A DNA stretch of 16,660 nucleotides from NCBI GenBank assembly GCA_964526035.1, contig CAZGKE010000068.1, forward strand, positions 1 to 16,660, written 5' to 3'. Position 1 is the stretch's first letter, and every line of letters starts with the position of its first letter. Position numbers and translations under genes: made by a program. The notes beneath the pieces are model-generated. The model worked only from the letters and a program-made list of their open reading frames with translations, made no database searches and had not been told where the DNA came from. The stretch comes from DAOMOD01 sp964526035 (lineage in GTDB: Bacteria > Pseudomonadota > Gammaproteobacteria > Xanthomonadales > BPKI01). Below are positions 7,439-15,400 of this stretch, piece by piece.

Positions 7439-9353
7439 AAAAGAAGGCTTCCACATCGCCGGCGTCGCGGGTACGCGGCATGGGCGGGAGGCTGTGCAGG
7501 AAAACGCGGCCGTAGCCCTTGCCAATCACGCGTGGGTCGCAGAGCACCAGCACGCCGCGGTCGCTTTCGCTGCGGATCAGTCGGCCGGCGCCCTGCTTCA
7601 GCGAGATCACCGCGCTCGGCAACTGCCAGGCGTTGAACGGGTTCTCGCCCTGCTCGCGCAGGTGCCGAAGGCGCGCTTCGGTCACCGGGTCTCCGGGCGA
7701 CGCAAAGGGTAGTTTGTCGATCAGGACGAGGCTCAGCGCCTCGCCGGCCACGTCGACGCCCTCCCAGAAGCTGGCGGCGCCAAGCAGCACGGCGTTACCG
7801 GCTTCGCGGAAGCGCTCCAGCAGAAGATGGCGCGGCGCACTGCCCTGGACCATCAGCGGGAAGTCGACACGCCCTTCCAGCAGTTCCGCCGCCCGACGCA
7901 GGGCGCGATGCGAGGTGAACAGCAGGAAGGCGCGACCGCCGCTGGTCTCAAGCAGCGGCAGTGCCGCCTCGACCACCGCATCGGTAAAATCCGGTGACGA
8001 AGGCTCCGGCATGCCGCGCGGCAGGTACATGAGGGTATTGCGCCCGTAGTCGAACGGGCTGGGCACCGACAGTGTGTCGGTGCCGCTCAGCCCGAGCTGG
8101 CGCATGAAGTGACCGAAATCACCGTCCACGGTGAGCGTGGCCGAAGTGAACACCCATGCCGCCTCGCTGTTCTCGCGCCAGACGCGCAGGGGTTCGGAGA
8201 CATCCAGCGGCGTGCCATGCAGCACGAAGCCGCGCATGCCCAGCTGGTACCAGCGCACCAGTCCGCCGGCCGCGGCATCCCCGCCTTCGCGCAGCGTCTG
8301 CAGGCGCAGCGCCAGCGACTCGGCGCGCTCGGCGCAGCTGCCCAGGCCGCGACTGCTTTCGGCCACCTTGGCCAGCGCCCCGGCCAGCGTGTCCAACGAC
8401 TGGTCGAGGGCCTCGAAACCTTCCTCGACGCCTGCGCGGGCGTCGATATCACGCCACGGGCCACGCTCGGGAAGGCCGTCGAAGGCCAGACGCAGACGCA
8501 GCACCGCGGGCATCAACGCTTCGACCGGCTCGCGCAGTGCGGCCAGCATGCCGGGGACTTCGGCCGCCTCGCGCAGGGTGTCGCGCGACAGTTCCTCCAT
8601 CTGCCGCGAGGACACGCCGCTGCCAAAGAACTGGCCCGCGGTTTCGGCAAGCTGGTGCGCCTCATCGAGAATGAAGGCCTCGGCGCCGGGCAGAATCTCC
8701 CCGAAGCCGCCGCTCTTCAGCGCCATGTCGGCGAACAGCAGGTGGTGATTCACCACCACCAGGTCGGATTCCTGTGCGGCGCGGCGCGCCTTCACCAGGT
8801 AGCAGTCCTGATAGCGGGGGCACTCGCCGCCGAGACAGTTGTCCTGGGTGGAGGTGACCCGTGACCAGATCGGTGCGTCTTCGGGCAGCTCGTGCAGCTC
8901 CACGCGGTCACCGCTGGCGGTGCGCCCGGCCCAGGCCTCGATGCGCTGGAACTGCCGCACCTGCTCCAGGCTGGAAAGCTCGGCATCGCCGCGCGACTGC
9001 TCGAGACGGTGCAGGCACAGATAGTTGCTGCGGCCCTTGAGCAGGGCCACGCGCGCATCCACGCCCAGCAGCTGGCGCACGCGCGGCAGGTCGCGCTGAA
9101 ACAGCTGATCCTGCAGCGTGCGGGTGCCGGTGGAAACCACCACGCGGAGCCCGGAAAGCAGCGCCGGAACGAGGTAGGCGAAGGTCTTGCCGGTGCCGGT
9201 GCCGGCTTCGGCGACCAGCTCGCCGCGCTGTTCCAGCGCGTGTGCCACCGCCGCCGCCAGCGCCTGCTGACCACTGCGTACGGTGAATCCGGGCAGCTCA
9301 CTGGCAAAAGGGCCGTCGCTGCCCAGACGCTGCGCGGCGTCCGTGGCCTGCAT
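7428..9353 (-). CDS. yoaA: YoaA/DinG-type XPD-like iron-sulfur DNA helicase
   Basis: A 641-residue superfamily 2 ATP-dependent 5'-3' DNA helicase of the DinG/YoaA/XPD group, close to E. coli YoaA in length. Walker A AGTGTGKT is at about residues 50-57. Four cysteines for a [4Fe-4S] cluster are at 113 (NYLC), 173 (DNC), 178 (GEC) and 184 (QDC). VVNHHLLFADM is followed by the DEAH box at 230-233 in FILDEAHQLAE. WVFTSATLTVDGDFGHF and SPFDYGRNTLMYLP mark the second core, and motif VI QGAGRLIRS starts at about 587. The set DNCLGGECPRYQDCYLVKAR, FWEGVDV and LIDKLPFASPGDP is closest to YoaA rather than DinG. In E. coli YoaA works with HolC (chi) in repair of stalled replication. The start overlaps the preceding lipoprotein stop as TGATG, implying translational coupling; an in-frame Met 40 codons upstream would add an Arg-rich, non-homologous tail. 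Confidence 0.95.
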   Translation of the reverse strand: MQATDAAQRLGSDGPFASELPGFTVRSGQQALAAAVAHALEQRGELVAEAGTGTGKTFAYLVPALLSGLRVVVSTGTRTLQDQLFQRDLPRVRQLLGVDARVALLKGRSNYLCLHRLEQSRGDAELSSLEQVRQFQRIEAWAGRTASGDRVELHELPEDAPIWSRVTSTQDNCLGGECPRYQDCYLVKARRAAQESDLVVVNHHLLFADMALKSGGFGEILPGAEAFILDEAHQLAETAGQFFGSGVSSRQMEELSRDTLREAAEVPGMLAALREPVEALMPAVLRLRLAFDGLPERGPWRDIDARAGVEEGFEALDQSLDTLAGALAKVAESSRGLGSCAERAESLALRLQTLREGGDAAAGGLVRWYQLGMRGFVLHGTPLDVSEPLRVWRENSEAAWVFTSATLTVDGDFGHFMRQLGLSGTDTLSVPSPFDYGRNTLMYLPRGMPEPSSPDFTDAVVEAALPLLETSGGRAFLLFTSHRALRRAAELLEGRVDFPLMVQGSAPRHLLLERFREAGNAVLLGAASFWEGVDVAGEALSLVLIDKLPFASPGDPVTEARLRHLREQGENPFNAWQLPSAVISLKQGAGRLIRSESDRGVLVLCDPRVIGKGYGRVFLHSLPPMPRTRDAGDVEAFFSAA

Positions 9354-9874
9354 CAGAAGCGCGGCGGACGCTGTACGGTGCACTTCGTAGCGTTCTCGCG
9401 TGCCTCGCTCTCGCCGATGCTGTTGCCGAGTCCGGCGCGCGCCTCGGCCACCACCAGCCATTGGCGAAGGCACAGGCCGCCGAGTCGCGGGCCGCGGCGG
9501 TAGGCCTCCAGTGCGCGACTTTCGGCAAGCTCGTAGTCGCCCAGATAGAACGCGGTTTCGGCGAGTCGCTGCATCACTTCCGGCGAATCGGGCTGCAGCT
9601 TCCGGGCCAGCTCCAGGGCGGCGCCGGCATCACGGTAGCGGCCGTCCTCCTCCAGCCGGTAGGCGGCGCTGAGCAGATCGTCCACCGCGGGGTCGACCAG
9701 CGGCCTCACCTGAATTGCCGACGGCGCCTCGCTCGCTGCCTCGCGGATGGCGGCGATGCGCGCGGCACCGGGCGCGACAAGTTCAGCTTCCGGCGCTGTT
9801 TCAGTGGCCGCCCGACGCTCGCAGGCGGCAAGCAACAGCAGGCAGGGAATCAGCAGGCAGCAGACAGGCTTCAT
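9353..9874 (-). CDS. TPR-containing lipoprotein, candidate PBP1b activator (LpoP-like)
   Basis: A 173-residue lipoprotein: MKPVCC start, hydrophobic core and lipobox LAAC with lipidated Cys18. A linker of about 45 residues follows, then TPR-like helices at roughly 63-96 (LLSAAYRLEEDGRYRDAGAALELARKLQP) and 97-130 (MQRLAETAFYLGDYELAESRALEAYRRGP), with a third partial repeat to about 160. Residue +2 after the Cys is Glu, not Asp, so sorting to the outer membrane is expected. The ATG overlaps the mrcB stop as ATGA and its own stop overlaps the yoaA start as TGATG, so all three genes look translationally coupled. Known background: in Pseudomonas aeruginosa the TPR lipoprotein LpoP activates PBP1b from the outer membrane. 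Size, lipobox, TPRs and direct coupling to mrcB make this the natural LpoP counterpart. The gene symbol is withheld because the function is inferred from architecture and context. Confidence 0.8.
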   Translation of the reverse strand: MKPVCCLLIPCLLLLAACERRAATETAPEAELVAPGAARIAAIREAASEAPSAIQVRPLVDPAVDDLLSAAYRLEEDGRYRDAGAALELARKLQPDSPEVMQRLAETAFYLGDYELAESRALEAYRRGPRLGGLCLRQWLVVAEARAGLGNSIGESEARENATKCTVQRPPRF

Positions 9875-12174
9875 TCGAACAATCGACCGAATCGGGACAG
9901 TGGACAGCGCTCTTCACCCCGCGGCAGGTGCCCGGCCAGGAACGGCAGCTCGCGAGCGCCCGGGCAGTCCGACTGCGAACGACGCTCACCGTCGCGGCTG
10001 ACCCATGCCCACTGCAGCGCGCCGCCACCACGCTCGGGGAACAGGGGCAGCCCGGGCAATTCCAGGAACAGCCGCGACCACACGCGCATCGCGCCGGTAG
10101 CCCCCATCAACCCGGTAGGCTGGTTGTCGTCGCGACCCACCCAGACCACCGCAAGGTGACTGCCAGTGTACCCGGCGAACCAGCTGTCGCGCTGGTCGTT
10201 GCTGGTGCCGGTCTTGCCCGCGGGTCGCAGCTTCAGCAGGCCGTCCGTCGCCAGCGCACGCGCGGTGCCGGCCAGCGCAGCCTCCTGCAGGGCGAATGTC
10301 ACCAGCGGTACCGCGGCAGCGTGACGACTGATGCCGGGATGACTGCTGTAGCGACTGAGCGCCTGTTCGTCCGGATCGAGGACCGCACGCACCGCGCGCA
10401 GCGGCAGCGGGCGTCCGCCGGCAGCCAGGAACTGATAGGTCTGCGCGACCTGCAGCGGACTCAGATCAGCAGCGCCCAGCAGCAGCGAAGGATGCGGCTG
10501 GGCATCGAGTTCGGGCGCCAGCAGGCGCAGCAGATCGAGCACGCGACGCGGACCCACCTCCATGCCCAGGCGCACGCTGGCCACGTTGTAGGAGCGCGCC
10601 AGCGCTTCGATCAGCGGCACCATGCCGTGGTGCTGGCGGTCGGCGTTGGACGGCGACCACGATTCGCCGTTGGGCAGGCGCAGCGTCAGCGGCCCGTCAT
10701 CGAGCGACGTCGCCAGATGGAATCGCTCCGGCTCGGCCAGCGCCAGCAGGTAAAGAAAGGGCTTGACCAGCGAGCCGACCGGACGCCGCGCGTCGAGAGC
10801 GCGATTGAACCCATGCTGGTCGGAGCGCCGGTCGCCGATCAGGGCCAGCACTTCGCCGCTGTCGACATCGGTCACCACCACGGCGCCCTGCAGCTGCAGG
10901 GCGGCGTCACCATCGAGTTCGCCGAGGGCAGCGCCCAGCGCACGCTCCGCCAGAGTCTGTGCGGACGGCGACAGCGTGGTGTGCACCGACAGGCCGGCGC
11001 CGCTCAACGCCGCGCGCGGGAAATCACGGGTGAGCTGCACCTGCACCAGCTGGAGGAAGGCCGGATGGCGGTTGCGTGGCAGGCCCGCCCCTTCGTGCAG
11101 GCCGAGTGGCATGGCCTGGGCGCGGCGCAGTTCGGCGGCGTCGATCAGCCCGGTCTCCGCCATCTGCGTCAGCACTCGGTCGCGACGCGCCTGCGCACGA
11201 GCCGCGAAACGCCGCGGGTCGTAATATGACGGCCCACGGATCATGCCTACCAGCAGGGCGATCTCGTGGCTGCGCAGTGCGCTGAGTTCGCGGCCGAACC
11301 AGAACTCGGCGGCGGCGCCAAACCCATGGATCGCCTGCGCGCCGTGCTGTCCCAGGTAGACCTCGTTGACATAGGCCTGCAGCACCGCGCGCTTGTCGAA
11401 ACGCGCTTCGATGATGATGGCCATGGCCGCTTCGTTGGCCTTGCGCAGCCAGCTCTTGCGGCGGTCGAGGTAGAGGTGGCGGATCAGCTGCTGGGTCAGC
11501 GTTGACCCGCCCTGCGACAGGCGGCCCTCGCGCATGTTGGCAATGGCCGCGCGCAGGATGCCGAGCGGGTCGATGCCGCGATGGTGCTTGAAGTCACGAT
11601 CCTCGACCGCCTGCAGCGTGGTCAGCACCAGGGACGGCACCTGTTCCAGACGCAGCGGGCGGCGCTCCTCTGCTCGGCCTTCGTAGAGGGTGGCAATGCG
11701 CGCCGGGTCCAGCCACGTCTCGGCCAGCGGCTGGCCGTCGGCATCGCGCAGATCGACGATGCGCTGCTCCTGGAGACGCACACCGAAACGCTGCGGCAGC
11801 TTCGCTCCCTCGCTGTCGCTGAATCCACGACGATGGATGAGGAAGCGCGCACCATCGCGATCCCAGGTGCCGGGCCGCGGGGCGTTCGCTTCGCGACGAT
11901 AGCGAGCTGCGTCCAGCTCCAGCTGCAGCGCATCGGCCGACAGCGGCAGACCGGGCGCCAGCGGCAGCGCGCGCGCAAACACCCGCGTGGGCTCGCGGTG
12001 TTCAAGCGCGGCGAAGCGCTCGCGGACTTCGTGATCGAGCCATGCAAGCCAGGGCACAGCGAAGCCCAGCAGCAGGCCGAGCCCCAGCAAGACGGGACCG
12101 CGCAGGAACCGCCATGTGAAGGCCGCATACTGCCGAAACGATCCCGGGGAGGGCCGGAGGGTGGATTTGGGCAT
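9871..12174 (-). CDS. mrcB: Bifunctional class A penicillin-binding protein PBP1b
   Basis: A 767-residue bifunctional peptidoglycan synthase anchored in the inner membrane. There is a short cytoplasmic tail, one membrane helix at about 25-47, and a UB2H-like regulatory region at about 60-150. The GT51 glycosyltransferase domain has catalytic Glu191 in AVEDRDFKHHRGIDP and the QGGSTLTQQL segment at 221-230. The C-terminal transpeptidase domain has SxxK at Ser468-Lys471 (GSLVK), SYN at 528-530 and KTG at 654-656. The UB2H region and the RPVGSLVKP context point to PBP1b rather than PBP1a. It polymerises lipid II glycan chains and crosslinks the stem peptides. GGGG lies 3 nt before the ATG. It is the first gene of a coupled operon with the TPR lipoprotein and yoaA, and is divergent from the giant glycosyltransferase across 242 nt. 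Confidence 0.96.
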   Translation of the reverse strand: MPKSTLRPSPGSFRQYAAFTWRFLRGPVLLGLGLLLGFAVPWLAWLDHEVRERFAALEHREPTRVFARALPLAPGLPLSADALQLELDAARYRREANAPRPGTWDRDGARFLIHRRGFSDSEGAKLPQRFGVRLQEQRIVDLRDADGQPLAETWLDPARIATLYEGRAEERRPLRLEQVPSLVLTTLQAVEDRDFKHHRGIDPLGILRAAIANMREGRLSQGGSTLTQQLIRHLYLDRRKSWLRKANEAAMAIIIEARFDKRAVLQAYVNEVYLGQHGAQAIHGFGAAAEFWFGRELSALRSHEIALLVGMIRGPSYYDPRRFAARAQARRDRVLTQMAETGLIDAAELRRAQAMPLGLHEGAGLPRNRHPAFLQLVQVQLTRDFPRAALSGAGLSVHTTLSPSAQTLAERALGAALGELDGDAALQLQGAVVVTDVDSGEVLALIGDRRSDQHGFNRALDARRPVGSLVKPFLYLLALAEPERFHLATSLDDGPLTLRLPNGESWSPSNADRQHHGMVPLIEALARSYNVASVRLGMEVGPRRVLDLLRLLAPELDAQPHPSLLLGAADLSPLQVAQTYQFLAAGGRPLPLRAVRAVLDPDEQALSRYSSHPGISRHAAAVPLVTFALQEAALAGTARALATDGLLKLRPAGKTGTSNDQRDSWFAGYTGSHLAVVWVGRDDNQPTGLMGATGAMRVWSRLFLELPGLPLFPERGGGALQWAWVSRDGERRSQSDCPGARELPFLAGHLPRGEERCPLSRFGRLFE

Positions 12175-12248
12175 TGCCCCGATTCTAACGCGGGACGCCG
12201 TGCGACGCGTTCGTCCGCCGTTTGCACGGACACCGTGCAGAGGTTTTC

Positions 12249-12278
12249 TTGGCGCTGTCCGGAGCGATCCGGGATAAT
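12249..12278 (+). promoter_or_regulatory. Candidate sigma70-type promoter of the giant glycosyltransferase gene
   Basis: TTGGCG (12249-12254; 4 of 6 to TTGACA) and GATAAT (12273-12278; 5 of 6 to TATAAT) are 18 nt apart. Transcription would start near 12285 and leave an untranslated leader of about 130 nt before the ATG at 12417. It lies in the 242-nt divergent gap with mrcB. Found by eye; the spacing and -10 are good, the -35 is moderate. Confidence 0.45.
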
Positions 12279-12310
12279 GCCCGGCTTCGTTTGCTTAAGG
12301 CGTTGCCAGG

Positions 12311-12382
12311 ATGAAACCATCCGGATTTCCTGTCCGCTGCCCGATGGCCTGCTGCAAGCCGCGGGCGACCGGACTGCGCTGA
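12311..12382 (+). CDS. Possible 23-codon leader ORF upstream of the glycosyltransferase
   Basis: An ATG at 12311 has AAGG 10 nt upstream and opens a 23-residue frame ending in TGA at 12380-12382, 34 nt before the glycosyltransferase ATG. The peptide starts MKPSGFPVRC and is Cys/Arg/Pro-rich, with no similarity I recognise. Its signals look better than those of the downstream start, so it may be a translated leader, but chance is quite possible in such GC-rich DNA. Confidence 0.2.
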   Translation: MKPSGFPVRCPMACCKPRATGLR

Positions 12383-12416
12383 CCGACGCCACGTATCGAA
12401 ACCCGTGTCGTCTTCG

Positions 12417-15400
12417 ATGCCGCCTCTGGTATTGGGCCTGTGGGGCTCACGCCCCCCGCCCGCCGAATCGCTCGCACGCCTGCGTGCCGCGCTGCCGGCT
12501 GGTCACAGATTCCTTTGGGCCGGCCCGGCGACTGCCTGCCCACAAGGAGCGACATCGCTGGAGGTGCGCGGCCGCAGCTTTGGCGGCGCCCTGGCGGCGC
12601 TTCACCGCGCGCGATCGGCCGATTCGGAAATGCTGGTGCTGGCTACCGATGCCGTATGGCCGCAGGGACTCTGGCAGCGGCTTTCGGCGGCACGAGCGGC
12701 GGCGCCCGATGCGCTTTTGACCGCCCTCGATCCGGCGCGGCCCGCGCTGTCTCCGCTGTCTCCGCTGACCAGCGACGGCGCCGGCCACACCCCTGCGGCG
12801 CTCGACCGCGCCTGCTGGCTTCTGGGCGAGCGCACTCTGATCGACTGCACCGACATCAGTCCGGCCTGCAGCCTGTGGCCGCGCGCAGATCGCGGACGTC
12901 CGCCCTGCATGGTGCTCGACCATTTGTGCCTGGCGCGTTCCGGGGCGCCCTGGCCACGGGCGGACGGCACGCCAGGGCTCGACCTGCTGCGCCATCGGCT
13001 GCTTGACTACCGCCACGCTGAAAACACCGCCCTTCCTGGCCTCGACGGCCGGCCGCTGCTGCTGCACCTGCTGCACGGCTGGGGCGGCGGCGCACTGGGC
13101 TTCGTCCGCGACCTGGTGGGCGCTTCCCGCGAGCATGCCCACCTGGTGCTGGTGGCACGCGCCGCGCCCGGCGCCAGGCACACCGCGGATCGCCTGGAGC
13201 TGTACGCCGACGTCGATGCCCCGCCGCTGCGCAGCTGGTCACTGGCCGAACCCATTGACGCCACGGCGCGCACCCATGGCGCCTACCGACGCCGCCTGAA
13301 CGAGCTGATCGCGCGCTTCGGCGTCGACGCCATCGTGGTGTCATCGCTGATCGGACACAGCCTCGACGCGCTGCGCACCGGCTTGCCCACGACCGTCATT
13401 TGCCACGACTACTACCCGGTCTGGCCCGAACTGCACTCCGATTTCGGTGATCGTCGCCGCGCCTTTGACCGCGGCGAACTGGAACAGCGCCTGCGCCAGG
13501 CGCAGCTGGCACCCCTGCCGCAGCGCGACGCCGCGTTCTGGTGGGCGCTTCGAAAGGAATGGCTGCAGGCGCTGCACGACGCGGACGCGCACATGGTCGC
13601 CCCGGGCCGATCGTTGCGCGACAACCTGTGCCGCATTGCGCCGGAGCTGTCGCGCAGGCCGTGGAGCGTGATACCGCACGGCGTGCAGCTGCTGCCGCGA
13701 GCGACCATTGAACGATCGCAGCGGCCTCGACTTCGCTTCCTGGTGCTCGGGCGCATCCAGGGCGGCAAAGGCGAAGCGCTGCTGCGCGAAGTCATTCCCG
13801 CGCTGGACGGCGAAGCCGAGTTCCACCTGCTTGGCTGTGGCCAGTCGGGAATGCGCTTCTTCGGGCAGCGCGGCGTACACATCGAGATGAACTACCGGCG
13901 CGAGGATCTGCCCACGCACATCGCGCGCATCGGCCCCGACGCGGCGCTGATCGCGGCCTCCGTCGCCGAAAGCTTTTCCTACACCTTGTCCGAACTGTGG
14001 ATGCTCGGCGTGCCGGTCATCGCAACCGCGCTGGGCAGCCTCGCCGAACGCATCGAGGACGCCAGCAACGGCCTGCTGGTCGCGCCCCAGGCGGGCGCGA
14101 TCATCGAGCAGCTGCGCGCGATCATGGCCGAGCCAACGCTGCTTGACGTGCTGCGCGAGACCGCGCCGCCCGCGCAACGCAGCCTCGCCGACATGGCTGC
14201 CGACTATCACGCGCTGTGGCCGCAACGCAGCGGCACGGCGCCCGGCGTACCCCTGCTGCCGTCGCCGCTGCACGACGATGCGGCGCGGCTGGCGGCCAAC
14301 GTTGATCGGCTGCAGGCACAGCTTGATAGGGCGCTGGATGACATCGCGGCGCAGCAGCTCGAACTCGAGCGGCGTGCGCACTGGGCGATGGATCAATCGC
14401 GTCTGGCGCAGAAGAACAGCCGCTGGGCCCAGTCGCTCCAGCAGTTGCTGGACGAATCGCACGCGGCGCGCGAGGTCCTGCGCACGGAGTTCGACGAACG
14501 CACCGAATGGGCGCTGGCACTGCGCAGCGAGACCGAACAGCTGCACGCGCTGGTCGCCGAAAGGCACGGCGAAGTGGAGCGCCTCGAAGAGGAGGTCCGC
14601 GAGCTGCTGGCAAGCCGCAGCTGGCGCGTCACCGCGCCCTTGCGCAGCCTGACCCTGCGCATCCGCCGCCTGCGCGACGGCGTGGGATTTCGTACCTCAC
14701 GCATGCGCGGGCTGCTGGCGCGCTCGCGTCAGAGCCTGCGCACGCGCGGTCTCGCCGGCACCGTGCGTCGTGGTCGCGAGCTGCTCAAGCGCGAACAGCC
14801 GGCCGCGGTCGAACCGATCAGCATCGACACCGACAGGCCGTTCGCACCGTTTGCGGTGCCGCGTGCGGAAGCACCGCAGGTGTCGGTGATCGTCCCGGTG
14901 TACAACCATTTCCATCACACCAACGCCTGCCTGCGCTCGCTGGCCGAGGTCGCCGAGGGCACCGCCTTCGAGGTCGTGGTGGTGGACGACTGCTCCAGCG
15001 ACGAGACGCCCGACCGTCTGCAGCAGATCGACGGACTGAGCTTGGTGCGCAACGCGGAGAACCTAGGCTTCATCGGCGCATGCAACGCCGGCGCCGCTGC
15101 TGCTCGCGGCGAATTCCTGGTGTTCCTCAACAACGATACCGTGGTCACCGGAGGCTGGCTGTCGGCGCTTTGCCAGACCTTCGAGCAGCGCGAAGACTGC
15201 GGCCTCGCCGGCGCACGTCTGGTGTATCCGGACGGCCGCCTGCAGGAGGCTGGCGGCATCGTCTTCGCTGACGGCTCGGGCTGGAACTGGGGACGCTTCG
15301 AAGATCCGCGGCATCCGCGCTACGGCTATCTGCGCGAGGCCGACTACTGCTCGGGCGCGGCAATCATGGTGCGTGCCGGACTGTTCCACGAGCTTGGCGG

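Noticed and set aside
9715..11229. Open frame of about 500 codons opposite mrcB
   Set aside because: No recognisable domain and Arg/Gln-rich; mrcB on the other strand has all PBP1b catalytic motifs.
12182..12187. TAGAAT as a -10 box for mrcB on the minus strand
   Set aside because: No acceptable -35 lies at 16-18 nt, and the transcript would begin almost at the start codon.
12440..13006. 188-codon frame on the plus strand near the start of the glycosyltransferase, considered as a separate gene
   Set aside because: It is in a different frame from the continuous coding frame that starts at 12417, and has an Arg/Ala/Pro-rich translation without motifs.
13341..14567. Open frame of about 400 codons antisense to the giant glycosyltransferase; a similar one lies at 15063-16529
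   Set aside because: Both are GC-driven shadows of a continuous sense frame with intact glycosyltransferase motifs.
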